Shown here piece after piece: positions 1 to 11,689 of a DNA stretch of 64,000 nucleotides. Both the position numbers and the translations under genes were made by a program. The notes beneath the pieces are model-generated. The model saw nothing but the letters and a program-made list of their open reading frames with translations. It was not told the origin of the DNA and made no database searches. Numbering within the stretch: the first letter of the stretch is position 1; every line of letters begins with the position of its first letter. The stretch comes from Chamaecyparis obtusa (lineage: Eukaryota > Streptophyta > Pinopsida > Cupressales > Cupressaceae), in contig BSBK01002159.1 in the NCBI GenBank assembly GCA_027943335.1, forward strand, positions 1,101,501 through 1,165,500, given 5' to 3'.

Positions 1-1923
1 CTTAATCAACCCCTTAATTAGTAAATGCACCCAAAGAGGCTCTTTTTCTCAGGCTTCCAAAAGAAAATCTAATGAGGGTTATCCTTGAATTGAAGGCCAC
101 AGTTTCTTAAACATTCACATGGCAGTCAAAGAGTTACTAATTTACTATACTGACTGGCAAGAGAGCCATTTCCAGGTCTTCAATTTCAAAAAAAATTCTA
201 ACTGGTCAGAGTCCTGCAGACCTGCCATGATAGAAGATAGAGGATGCAAGACGATGTCACCACTCAAAAGCACAAAATTAACTGAGCGAAGACAGATGCA
301 GTGAACCGAACAAAGAAAAAACACCACCAAAACTGATTACTTTAGACTCTTCATGAGTATGGATAAACTAGATGTATGGAGATGGTGTATTGGCTATCAG
401 CCTTCGTAAGGCCAAGAACAAAGAGAAAAAACCTAATTTAAAGTATAGCTATCGAAGAAAGAGAAAAATTCTTGTAACATCTGCACTGTTGTTAAGAAAC
501 TTCACTTCCCATGACTGTTAATCTTCTTGGAATAGACATGCATATAAGTTATTAAAAGGCCAATTCATATTGAAGGCACGTACAAAGAAACTGCCACTTA
601 AAGTAGAATAGATATTTTTTCCAGACTCTTCTTTCCACTTGAAATATCGAAAGAAATTTTGCTTTCACAATATTTTTCCTTCTTGTGAGATTGAAAGAAA
701 CAGCTACTAAATCTGTATCCATATTTGTTCCAATTAGGCACTTTCCAAAACTGGAGCTTTTAACCTCTAGAAAGTTCAATTCTCCGGAATTGCCAGACTG
801 TTGTTATTAGTTCTGTGTTTCTGCCTTCTTGGGCTGGATTAATTTCAAACTTGTTTCTCAAATTTCAAACTCTTTGCTTGGATTTTCAACTTGGCACTCT
901 TCTTTGCTGCTAAATGACCATTTAGTCAAACTCATGACAGAATTTGAAATTTCTGTCTATTGCTCCTCAGTAGACAATCTAGCCTTTTTCATCTCTAGAT
1001 ACAGGCTGCAAGTCCCAAATTGGTTTGTCTCCACGCAAGATTGTTGCATTCTTAAACAAACCACAAAAAGGGAATGCAGCAACATGTTGAACAATGAATA
1101 AAATATGCAATATGGGAAAGATATGCTTGCCTCAGATGGGTTGCACCTACAAATCTGACTGTAACACAAAAACACTCACACAATGGTGGATCTTCTACAC
1201 CATGTTATGTATACAAAGGGACAAATTGGATAACATACCACATTAAAGACGAGGCATTTTTCAGTTTGAAAATGTTAGCCCTAACTTCAGACTATCCAGA
1301 AAATTCCTTTCACCAGATTTTTATGATGGAATTTCTGATATTCTCATTTTCCATAAGATTACTTTGACTCTCACGAATAAGGTGGTGCATTTGTCTTCTC
1401 CTTGGGCTAGGATTTTCTAAGTTTAAATCCAGTTCCAAGTACTTAAATTCAAGACAATATCTATGGAATGATTTTGTATATGGGAAATTTTATGTTAACT
1501 ATTTTCTTCAAGTTGAGGTTGTACTTTATGACCATAAACTAAGTTTCTTTTATAGAAATACAAAACTGAGTAGATAAAAGTTAAGATGAGCCTTCATCAT
1601 CTTATATGCTCAATGGCAAAGGCCCACCAAAGAAGGAAACCATAACTGGTGGCAGCAGAACAAGTTTTTAATTCTCTAGATTACTATAGACAATCAAGTA
1701 AATTTAAGTGAAAGAATCATATATCTTGAAGAACAAAAACAATACACAGTAAAATGTAATGGTGCAGAGAAAGAAACAATGATTCTCTAAAATTCAATGC
1801 CGATTTGTTGATTGCGTGTGTTATAAGCATGTTATGAAAGTCATCCATCATGAGATACAAAAGATGGAGAAATCAATCTAACTCCAAAAGTAGTACCCTC
1901 AATAATATTGATAAGGAGCACTG
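1..1923. other. spacer without recognisable gene
   Basis: About 1.9 kb of AT-rich sequence. Only short open frames (60-90 codons) on both strands; none shows a domain, and splice-site pairs do not give a coherent series of exons. It lies downstream of the minus-strand gene at 2340-4109, so it could hold 3' UTR or flanking DNA of that gene. Confidence 0.5.
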
Positions 1924-2336
1924 ATTCAACAATCTGATGAAAATAGTGCTGTGTCCTTCATGTGATAGAGGAATAGGCAGAACCTTGGTAGTAGGCATCT
2001 TGAATCTGTTTGGCCAGCCTTCCTATTCAGGGTTTCGCTTTTCACGTATTGATATCTTTAGGCAGTCAGTTTAGCATTTCATGATAATACCCATCTGAGG
2101 CTCAAAACTAAGTAGGGGGATTATTCATTCCAGAATCTGATTATTAGGGTGCTGTGTCCTTCGTAGGATAGATGGATAAGCAGAACCTTGTTATTAGGGA
2201 TCTCAAATCAACCTGGCCAGCCACCTATTTAGGGTTTCTTTGTTAATGCATTTTGATTTCATCAATATCCTTGGTTAGTTGGATAGTGTTTTATGATGAC
2301 ACCCAGGCAAGGGCTTAAAACCACCTAGTTTTGGCT
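1924..2336. repeat. two-copy imperfect tandem repeat (~203 bp unit)
   Basis: Unit 1 (about 1924-2126) and unit 2 (about 2127-2336) align along their length: both carry AATCTGAT, then GCTGTGTCCTTC, then AGCAGAACCTTG or AGGCAGAACCTTG, then GGCCAGCC, then AGGGTTTC, and end near CTCAAAACTA or CTTAAAACCA. The unit offset is 203 bp (GCTGTGTCC at 1948 and 2151). The array ends a few bases short of the stop codon of the minus-strand gene, so it lies in that gene's 3' UTR or immediate flank. Confidence 0.75.
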
Positions 2337-2339
2337 TTT

Positions 2340-4109
2340 TTACAAATACGTAGTTGATAAATATTCTAAATCTCCCTCCTGAATTTCTCTGATTTGACCA
2401 GACAAGTTTTCAAATATTTTTGTTTCTTTTGCTTGACACTTTCCATGCATTACTGCAACAGGTGCAACTGGTATTTCCGAGTGTCGTCCAGCTTTTGTCA
2501 TTAATGATGAAAATTGTTCTCAGCTTAACTATAGTTAAATTTCAAACAAGACTTCTTTATTGAGCTTCACTATAGAAATCTAGTGATCTTGAAATTGCCC
2601 TGAAGGAATATCTCAAAGGAGACACAAAATGTCAAAACTAAAAACACTACACAATAGTATCCAGATGCGTGTTATCATGTCTAACAGTGGAAATCTAAAA
2701 AATTAATATTAAAAGGACTTCTTTACATCCAAATCTGACAATCAAAATATAGTTAAAATAAAGTTCAGCACAGTAGAATCTAATAAATCCAGTTAATGAA
2801 ACGTTAACTATAAACATAACACTTAACAGTGTAGTGGCCCTTTTCTATTATCCTAAAATTGCCACTACCTTCCCAGTTGACTCTGCCATGGCAATTGCAT
2901 ATGCAATTCGTTGCAGACTGTTTAAAATGTAACAAGGAAAATTATTTTATACATCATTCAACCTGAAATCAATTATTTAATTAACGGGTCTGAGAATATT
3001 TTAGAAGAATAAAAATATTGACTTGTATAACTGGTCATGAATTATAATCTATAAAATTTACCAAATGAGAAAGCAGAGGGCAACCATCTTTTAAGTTATA
3101 GCAGAAGGCTGTTCAGAAAAAGCTGTAATCACAATTTGAAAATCGTTGGCAATTCAGATCAATATACAAGATCCATCATCGTGGCAAGGATAGGTATCGC
3201 ATTTCAGTACAGAGCTCTTGTGTCCATATAATTTTAATTAAATTTTTAAGAATTTTCCTATCACGAGATTAAAATAGTAACAGACTCCATCCTAATTATA
3301 ACTAATATACATATCCTTTCCGCGTTATTTTGGTAGGTAACATGGTAAAAGATTGGATTTGGGTGCGGTCTAGCCACTCAACCATTTTTCTGTGAACAAC
3401 CATCTGTCTTACAGTGGGGCATCATCAACTTCTACTGATTTGGCACTGTCTATAAGATTTAGGCCTCATATACCGAAATGTTTGACCAGTTAATAGCATC
3501 AAATTTTAAGATAATAACATGATCGATTACTCAATGCTACAAGCACCCAATTGAAAAATTACAAGCATATTCCCCTAAAATTCTGAATCTAACACACCCA
3601 ATTCATGAATTATAAACGTATTATATTAAAACACCTGGATACAACATGCCCCTTTCTTAATCACAATTCTATTTATCCAAAAGATTTCAATGAAATCCCA
3701 TCGAGTGGGCTTCAGTCTGTGGCTTGAAAATTAACTTACAACTGGAATTCGAGGGTTCATTCCAATCTGAAACATATGTATTCATCCATTGAATAGAAAC
3801 TATGTAGCTTAAAACCAAAACATAAGGGTGAAAACTCTAACAAGAATTATATGGGACTCACCGTGATCTCTGGCAGCATTCCTTCGTCTGCAAGAAAAAC
3901 CCAACTGCCTTCCATGCTGTGTAAATGCATCAGGGACTCATCAACATCGCGAAAGAAAAGTTCCGAACTACATAACTATTGTTAGCTTGCACGTATTTGA
4001 CTTTCGTTTTCATTTTGACTTGGTTGTGGGTATTTTTCAGAAAAATCCTAAACATTAACTACACCTGATATTTAAAGGACATAGCTTCTGGCATTCGAAT
4101 TTCTTCCAT
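2340..4109 (-). CDS. split nuclear gene of unknown product, at least six small exons
   Basis: Minus-strand exons inferred from splice consensus and reading phase. Exon 1 is 4065-4109, an ATG start coding MEEIRMPEAMSFKYQ, donor CAG|GTGTAG. Exon 2 is about 3862-3975 (alternative acceptor at 3967), coding SELFFRDVDESLMHLHS, then MEGSWVFLADEGMLPEIT, perfect donor GTGAGT. Exon 3 is 3740-3766, acceptor TGTTTCAG, coding IGMNPRIPV, donor GTAAGTT. Exon 4 is about 3413-3449, coding SAKSVEVDDAPL, donor GTAAGA. Exon 5 is 2869-2917, phase-compatible with exon 4, coding LQRIAYAIAMAESTGK, donor GTAGTG. The last exon is about 2340-2518, coding a stretch that includes KAGRHSEIPVAPVAVMHGK and ends STTYL, TAA at 2340. 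Phases do not match between exons 3/4 and 5/6, so one or two short exons or alternative sites are missing. The protein would be about 160-190 residues, soluble, without signal peptide or membrane segment. I do not recognise the family. No in-frame stops are seen inside the exons, unlike the repeats around it. Confidence 0.6.
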
Positions 4110-5732
4110 ACTTTTAGAGGAATAAAAGATTGTGCCGGCTATTCTGACCAGCCAGTGCAATTTCCTCAAATATTTAATAGTTGTTTTAAGTTTAGACACG
4201 ATAGTCAAAGGAGTAATCCTCGTATGGGGAAGGAAGAATTAGTACGGCTGCAATGCTAGAGTTTGTTTTTTGGTAATGTGGAGGAAGGAAAGCAGTCGTA
4301 GAATATTATTTTTTAAATTTTTGGGTTGGGTTTGGGGTTGAAAATATAAAAAAATATATATATGAACTTTGTTAATAATTTATGGAGAATATAAATGAGA
4401 TGTTATTTTTTTAGTTTAGTTTTAATGGTTTAGAGGTATTTATTTTATCCAAGTCATTATTTTACCTAAGTGGCATAATGTATAATTTAGTTATTTTTTA
4501 ACATTAAGTTTATGTATATCATTAAAAGACAAAAAAAGTGATTTGGTTGTTAATGTTTTTTTATATATATTTTAATACTATTTTTTTTCCCTTGTAATCC
4601 GTAGAAATAGGTTTATGAAATATTAATCCTAAAAATTTAGAGGAGTTTCATGTTTGTTAACTTTTTACGCTTTATCCATGGTTTCAAGTGTATTTTGATC
4701 TTCAAGCACTACTCATTTGATTTACGAGGGGTGACCTTGGGTCCCCCTACTCTTTTATTTGTGAATATTGTACTATATTTACTATTAATAGAAATTTGAC
4801 ACTTTGTTCATCAAAAGCAATCACTTAAGAGTAACCTCAACCTTTATGGGACCCTGACCTCAACCTTTATGGTGTTAAACATTTATATTTTAAAAGAATT
4901 GGCTCTTAGTAGACTTATGAATTAGGCATTCTCATAATTAGACTAACAACCATTTTTTTGTATTGTTATAATGCTAAAAACATAAAGAAAGATGACAGAC
5001 AAGAGATTTTCAAGAATAATAATATGACCAATACAATGCAAACTAGCAAAACAAAATTTAAAAATGACCAGCATAGGTAAAATACAAAATTAACACTAAA
5101 AGTTCTCCCTTGGCATGATTGATACAAGCTAAATTACAAGGTTAACAAAGGGAAAGATATAATACATCGACCTACCAATTACATAGAGGCATTAATAGCT
5201 CTTATCTGAAAGAATAGTAAAGAAAAAAAATGTTGTTACACCCTAGACATGAAAAAGCGATAAAACATTGCACAAAAAACAAGTTGATAGCAACCCTTAA
5301 GCATGAATTGGAAAGAACTTTGGAAATAGTGTAGTGAAATATCATAATTATATTTTAAACTTAAACAAGATTTTAAGTTCCTTAAAACATGGTATATCAT
5401 CTTGATGAAGCTAAAGAATTTGAAATTTGATAGTGTCCAAAAGAGTACTAGTCATAAAATGTTCCTAAGAGACCCTTAAAGTTGAGAACTAATAGAGACA
5501 AATTGAAATAGGGTGTCAAAGTAAAAGCTTTAGAATTCATGTTTCTTAAAGAACAATATGATCTGAACACTATCAAGCATCTAATTTTTCATATAGTAAG
5601 AAAACTAGTGTGTCTTGTAGTATCAACCAAAACATTATCATGTTGGCCAACACCCAGAATAGATTCTTTCCAACACAATACATGATCAAAAATAGAAAGA
5701 AATAACTAAATATAGCATTCCATTCCTTTAGT
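4110..5732. other. AT-rich spacer
   Basis: The first 200 bases would be promoter and 5' UTR of the minus-strand gene ending at 4109; no convincing TATA box is seen there. The rest is very AT-rich with TATATA runs near 4350 and 4560 and no supported gene. From about 5300 rightwards it may be the 3' part of the LINE relic that is clear from 5733. Confidence 0.45.
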
Positions 5733-6232
5733 TCATGAACAATCCCAAAAAAATGTGTTTTGAGCTTTCATTATGTTAACAAAAGTGCACTTAATTGTTT
5801 GATCCATTATCCATTTTAATTTATCCTCCATAGGTAGCTTGTAATCTAGAAATTTCCAAGCTAGAATATGAACATTATCATCAAATTTAAGCCTCCAAAT
5901 TTTTACCCTTAAGTTTTCCATGTCTTTTCTTGAAAATGACATCTCCATTTTTGGTTGAGTCTTATATTTAATGACATATTCAAAAGGAAAATTAAATGAA
6001 TACATTTTTAGAGAGAAGTAAAAGCAATGATACGTGGAAATCCATAACTAATCTTTGTAAAAATGACATTATATAAGTGTGCATAGTTTCATAACGCGTT
6101 AACATACTTCTCCATGTTGGCTAAAACCACAAGGCATTGACACAAATCTTCAATGTCAGTCAAACAACCACTTATCCTTCCAAACACCCAATCTAGTCAA
6201 CAAATAGTATTGTAAATACTAGGAGCCATTGG
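5733..6232 (-). mobile_element. non-LTR (LINE) retrotransposon relic, 3' part of RT ORF
   Basis: A minus-strand frame at 5733-6005 reads ILAWKFLDYKLPMEDKLKW, then a Cys after the IKCTF stretch, then AQNTFFWDCS. This fits the zinc-binding domain found after the reverse transcriptase of plant LINEs (W..L..LP..D.L, first Cys, then hydrophobic F..C). The upstream minus-strand sequence to about 6232 continues the type (WVFGRISGCL, then CQCLVVLANMEKY), broken by a stop. No poly-A tail or target duplication could be placed. The family is assigned from pattern only; the element is dead. Confidence 0.5.
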
Positions 6233-6625
6233 GTGTGTTAGGAAAATGTGTCTCAACCTTGCATTTACATATGATTACTGTTTATAGTCATTTTCATTTG
6301 AGCACAAATTTCTCCTAGATTTTCTCAAAAGCTTCGAATGTGCTAGATAAATATGCCAGTAAATTTTTGTTGCAAGATCATGTCTAGTTTTGAAGAAATT
6401 AAAGTTTTCATTTTGAAGTTGTCGAAGAAAGTTTATGAATTCAATTCTAGAGGCTTTAGAGGCTCTGAAATGACCTACAAATATTCATAACTAGTGTAGT
6501 GGGTTAAAAATGATAGAGCACATTTTGAACTTTTCAGTGCTTCAAATGGTTCATCAATCAAACACCTAGTTCAAAACTTATGGCCTTTGAAGGTTGGATC
6601 TCCTAAAATAAGAAAAATAAAAATG

Positions 6626-7031
6626 TGTTGAACACATAAATGAGTTGTAGAAGGGATTTGCATGTGTTGGTGTGCATTTTGACACATCATTGGGTATCTT
6701 TAATTAGAGATGAGATGGGCACCTCTTTATAAGTAGTTTTTAGCCCATGGTATTGTAATATCATTTGACAATTTTATGTATACTATCTCTTATATATTAG
6801 ATGCTTGAGATGCAGGGTAGGTGTAAGAGTCTTATAGCTATTTAGTTACCTCTAGATCTTTGGATGGTGATGTACTCCTAAGAGAAGCTTTCTCTGCAAT
6901 TATATTGTAATCTATTATTGATTTCTAAATAATGTATTAGGCAGCTTTTGGAGTGTGTAGTTTTTCTCCCAAAAGGGTTTTCCCATGTAAATCATTGTGT
7001 TGCAATTATAGGTGCTCAAAATTGGTTAACA
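6626..7031 (+). mobile_element. possible solo LTR of a Copia-type element
   Basis: The segment starts TGTTGAACACAT and ends GGTTAACA. It holds a TATA-like CTCTTTATAAGT near 6723 and, near its 3' end, the block AAAAGGGTTTTCCCATGTAA, which resembles the U5 region of many plant Copia LTRs. No 5-bp target duplication is visible (AAATG left, CTTGC right) and no partner LTR or internal sequence is seen, so the borders are tentative. Confidence 0.3.
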
Positions 7032-7675
7032 CTTGCAACGCCACTTTTTAATGCTTTCACATTACAATTGAAACATCATTTTGCAAAACCCTAATTGTTC
7101 TGTATGTTGTGCATATGGTCTTTATCATGTGTCGACATTGCATCATTCTTTATTAATTAAGTATTGAAATTTGTTTGGTTAGTCATTAATTATTCATCCC
7201 CAATTTCCATTATTATCCTATCGATTCGACCTAATCAATCATGTCTGATCAAATGATTCTTATCAAAATCAATCTTTGTCAAATCAATTTCATCAAAATT
7301 GATTAATTTGTCCTCTTTAGGGGTAAACGACCATTATTTTATCCCTAAGTCCTAGATTTGATAAATAAATCTCATTTATTTATCCCTTTTTCTATGTATT
7401 ACAATTAGTTAATTTTCATTAATTAATTAGCTAATTATGAGTTTTTGGAATTTCCTAATTCCTAAATTCCCTAATTTCTAATTTGTGAGGAATATTGAAT
7501 TTTAAATTCAAATAATTCTCTCACATTTCCACATGGGATTCAATTCCTACTAATTAGCCTTTATCCCCTAATTGTGCTTCCAATTCCTATTTTCTAGCCA
7601 CCTCCTTTCCCTTCCCATTTTCCCACTAATTTAGCCTGTCCCTTTCCCTTCCAATTTCCCTTGATTTATGTATTC
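7032..7675. other. AT-rich spacer, nothing recognised
   Basis: AT-rich sequence with repeated ATCAAT and TCAAAATTGAT words near 7200-7300 and runs of TAATTAATTA. No coding frame or structural element is supported. It forms the left flank of the Copia insertion that starts at 7681. Confidence 0.5.
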
Positions 7676-7680
7676 CATTT

Positions 7681-7996
7681 TGTTAGAGTAAAAGGTTATT
7701 TTCACTTAATTATTCTAATTAAGTCACCTTTTGTTCCTCTCTTAAGATTCACTTAGATTTGCATTGTAGGTATTTAATAATTATTCTAATTATTAAATAC
7801 ATTTTTCCCTTTAGGTTTGCACATTCCTTTAGGGTTTCTTATTCTCCTTTCATAAGGTTAAATATTGTATTTTTCATTCATTCTCTCTATTTTCCTTTTG
7901 AGAGCTATTGCTATTTGTCTCCATTCTTCTCTTGTGATAGGTTTTTTACTTGCAGATATTCTTGGGTTGTGAAGATTTGTATTATCAAATCTTTCA
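7681..7996 (+). repeat. Copia-1 5' LTR
   Basis: Starts TGTTAGAGTAAAAGG and ends AATCTTTCA, followed directly by the primer-binding site. It aligns along its length with 13395-13716. TG...CA ends and the CATTT duplication outside fix the borders. Confidence 0.93.
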
Positions 7997-8010
7997 TGGT
8001 ATCAGAGCTC
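7997..8010 (+). promoter_or_regulatory. Copia-1 primer-binding site
   Basis: TGGTATCAGAGCTC immediately after the 5' LTR. TGGTATCAGAGC is the usual plant primer-binding site complementary to the 3' end of initiator tRNA-Met. Confidence 0.9.
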
Positions 8011-9149
8011 ATATTTGTTGTTGCATGTTCTTGATTTGTTGAAGATTTTTGGAGCTTTGATTTTTTAGAGCTTTTTAATGGATTTGGGGGTTCACTTTGT
8101 TTCTGGTCACTTTGTGCTCAAATAGACCTCACCGTTGAGCTCAAAGCACCCAAAAAGCCCTATTTCCATATAAAATTTATCCAATTTGGACAACGTTGTG
8201 ATTTGAGGCAAAAAAAAATTATATTTGGATCGTATGGCCCTAGCACACCTATCGAGGAAACTTTCACAAAAAGAAAAATCACAAGGCCCCCATCCAATGG
8301 CCACCACTAGAGAAACAACCACCCAATGACCACCACCAAGCGACAACCATCGGTGGATCCACGGTTACCGCCTAGCAATGATCCGTTAGAGTCACCGTCA
8401 GTGCTACCGACAGTCGACTCACAATTACAGTCGTGATCACCATCATTTGGGTCCTGTGACCGGTGCGGTCACCGTTGGCCTAGTCCCCAGTCGATCATGT
8501 GGGTGACTAGGGGCTCAACCCCAGCCCCTTGGGCCTTTTTTACCATGACGTGTGTTTGGTCATCAATTTTCATCACGTCGATGGTTGACATCATCACGCA
8601 TCAACACTCTTCCAAGCTTCTTCTAGCCCCCTTCCAGAGCATGTGCCAATATTTTTCTCATATCTTGAGCATATGATGTCAAAATTGGGCAAACAAGATA
8701 TCACCGAAAAGCTCTTTATGAGCTCTATCCAGATATGGAGGTTTTATTTTCTGATTTTGTCATTTACTTGTTTCTTTTTTCTATCAAAGTCAGAGGGCCT
8801 TTTTTGCACTCCGGGAACCATATCTTGTGCATCTAGACTCCCTTTTCGACAATCAAGATATCGTTGGAAAGCTCTTCTTGAGCTCTCTTTAGATCTGTGA
8901 CTTATTTCATCAGAATTTTTCTCAGGTACATAGAATATTGTCTGCATCAATTCTTGCTCATTCTTTCTTTCTAGCTTTTCAAATTTTATTAGGGTTTGTT
9001 TTTTATTTGTGGGGGGGTGTTTTTCTCTTACTTTCTGTCATTTATATGATAAAACAAGAACATCAAAACAAAAAAATACAAACCCTTATGCATATTTTGT
9101 CTAGTTCTAAAAAAATCTAATAATTAAAAAAGAGATCAGATCAGTTGGC
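8011..9149 (+). other. Copia-1 leader, no gene recognised
   Basis: About 1.1 kb between the primer-binding site and the first gag-like codons. It contains CA- and GT-rich words around 8340-8480 and two related words, AAGATATCACCGAAAAGCTCTT near 8695 and AAGATATCGTTGGAAAGCTCTT near 8858 (described by position; 22-bp direct repeat), but no supported protein. Confidence 0.5.
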
Positions 9150-10000
9150 CGCAAGGCAGATCCAACATCTATTGAGATTCTTACTCCGCATAATCACATC
9201 TAGAAAGATCATTTGATGAGGCTTCTTAGGTCATGAGGGTTATGGTCCTATTTGGATGAGGAACAACATCATCTAACTCACCCCTATGAGTTCATGCAGC
9301 ACAAGAACAAAATGGATGAGGCTATGGGTGTGTTGTCTCTACATGTTTCAGATAATCTTCTTTTTCATCTTGATGATTGTCTTACTCCTATGACTATGTG
9401 GACAAGGTTTCAGACTCTCTTTAGCATAGTTAATGAGTTTAGAGGACTTCAAATTGATGCAGAGTTGACTTCCATGGTACTTGATTCTTTTCCCTCTATT
9501 GAGGGTTTCTTGATTAAATTCAAGTCCATCAGATCTATTTTACAGGTTTGTCCCAAGAACAAGACTAACATAGAGTGTATCTACCTGATTCTTTCTAAGC
9601 TTCAAGGAAAATTTTAGATTTTCTCTTCTACTTTCCATTCCACAATGGATGCTTTGGGTCCTAGATTTATCATGCCTTCCTTTGAGGTGTTATGTGATTG
9701 TTTGACTTGAGAGAAAGCTAAGCTTAAACAATTGGATTCTCTCACAGGATTAAAGAACCAAGCATTGGTTACGTAGACACCTACGAAGAAACATAAGCCC
9801 AAGCTGAAGCTTAAGAAAGATTCAGCTGGCAATGAGAGTTCCTTTAAGCCAACCCCTAAATTTGATTCAAAACTACAATCCATTTCCAAATAGGGAAATT
9901 ATTCAAAGTCTGGTGAGTCTTCCTCCAAGACTAGGAAGAAATTGGGAGATTATTGTAGTTTATGTGGCAAGGAAGGACATCTGGTTTCCAGGTGTTGGAA
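9150..10000 (+). pseudogene. Copia-1 gag relic with zinc knuckle
   Basis: Open from 9252 to 9617: the stretch DEAMGVLSLHVSDNLL, then MTMWTRFQTLF, fits the Copia gag (UBN2-type) capsid domain that binds and packages element RNA. After several stops a CCHC knuckle follows at about 9954-9998, reading YCSLCGKEGHLVSRC (C-X2-C-X4-H-X4-C), all four ligands present. Stops and frameshifts between the two parts make it non-functional. Confidence 0.75.
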
Positions 10001-10109
10001 ACAATTAGAGGCCTTAGAGGAGTCCATGAAGAAGCATAATATCTCTTCTCATCAGCCTTCTTCCTCTTCCACAGGAAAAGGTTGTTCTCTTTCTGCATGA
10101 ACTATATCT

Positions 10110-10442
10110 ACAAATTCTTCTTGGATTATTGATTCAGGTTCTTCTCACCATATGACACACTCCCCTCATCTTGTCACCACACTTTCTCATAGTTCTACTT
10201 CACATATTGTAGTTGGTGACTCAGTGAAACTTTCAGTTATAGGTTCAGGCTCAGTTTCATTGACTGGTGGTTATCTTCAGGATGTCCTTCTAGTTCTTGA
10301 CATTTTGACAAACCTCCTTTTTGTTTATCTAATTTTCCATTCTGGCTCTGGTAAGACAATTAATTTCTCACCACATGATGTGGTTATTCGAGACCTTCAT
10401 GATCCTGATTTGATTATAGCTTTAGGCATATTTGATCCCTAG
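10110..10442 (+). pseudogene. Copia-1 aspartic protease relic
   Basis: Reads SSWIIDSGSSHHMT from about 10114, with the catalytic DSGS motif intact. It continues to 10442 with the glycine-rich flap-like part (VIGSGSVSLTGGYLQDVLL), where Copia proteases lead into the integrase. The product would cleave the gag-pol polyprotein. This stretch is open, but its neighbours are broken. Confidence 0.75.
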
Positions 10443-10514
10443 TCTCACTTATACCAGTTTGACGGCTTTGTGAGTTCAAATAGTTATGGTGTCTCTCTTA
10501 TTGCACATGCAGAT

Positions 10515-11400
10515 ATAGTGAGCATGCTATGGCATGAGTGTTTTGGCCATGTCAACTACATATATTTACAATAGATGAGTCCACAAGCACTTGTGATTGG
10601 GCTTCCTAGCATTACCTATACAAATTATGTGTGTCAAGGTTGTGCACTTGGCAAACATCATCGTGATCCTTTTCCTATAGGAAGAGCCACATGTGCTAAG
10701 GAACCCTTAGATTTAGTCCATAGTGACCTTATGTCATTTTTTACTCCTTTTTCAAGAGCTTGATATTTTCTCACTTTTATTGATGACTTCTCCAGACATT
10801 CATGGGTGTACTTTCTTAAGTACATGTTTTCTTTCTTTGATTTATTTAGAATCTTTAAGATATTTGTTGAGAAGTAGTCTGGATTTTCTATTAGGAGGAT
10901 ATGCACAAATAATTGAGGGGAATATGTGAATCAAGATTTCATAGATTTTTGCACTAATCATGGTTTTCAACATCAGTTGTTAGTTCCATATAGCCCTTCA
11001 CAAAATGGTGTTGGTAAGAGAAAGAATAGAACCTCATGGGAGATGACTAATTGTATGCTTCAGTCACAAGATATGCAATCTTCTTTTTGGGCCAAGGCAG
11101 TCAACTATGCCAACTATATTCAAAATTGGATGCCTCATAAAGCATTATGACATATGACTCCTAAGGAGGCTTGGTCCCATGTCAAGCCTAATATTTCATC
11201 ATTATGAGTATTTTGTAGTGAGGCTTGGGCATTTATTCTAGATGCTTAGAGGAAATACATGGAGAAAAAGAGTCACCCACTCATATTTTTTGGCTATTAT
11301 GAGGGTGTTAAGGCATACAAGTTGTTTGATCCTGATTCTAGATAGGTCTTGTTTTGATGGGATGTCAAGTTTGATGAGCACTTTCCTTTGATAGATTCTC
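10515..11400 (+). pseudogene. Copia-1 integrase relic
   Basis: The HHCC zinc-binding part is seen as LWHECFGHVNY near 10528, then CQGCALGKHH near 10636. The catalytic core has HSDLMSFF (first Asp) and a second-Asp region TNN.GEYVNQDF at 10900. At the third catalytic position the sequence reads NGVGKRKNR at about 11007, so Lys stands where the DDE glutamate should be. Stops at 10572, 10761, 11150 and others. It is followed by the usual 'FGY..GVKAYKLFDPDSR' stretch near 11290. Inactive. Confidence 0.8.
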
Positions 11401-11689
11401 CATCATCAACTTCCCCCTCACTACCTACTCTCTCTTCATCTCTTGAGAATACTTTATCTCTTCAGGATGATTCAGATGATGATCCACTATCACCACCACC
11501 ACCAATTGCTCACCCTTTTCCCAAGTGGGCCCATTGACTATTGATGCAACTGGATCTTTTGCAAGTGATCCTTTAGATACTCATCGTACTCATGCTTAGA
11601 CATCTGGTTCTATCCTTCTGAGTCAGGACATTTTAGATGACCCTCACAATTTTTTAGAGGCGTTATGACACCTAGAGTGGGATAGGGCT

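Noticed and set aside
145..1175. Several open frames of 60-90 codons on both strands at the left end, one with a C-terminus reading KKARLSTEEQ
   Set aside because: No domain, no agreement with splice sites, overlapping frames on opposite strands; expected by chance in AT-rich DNA.
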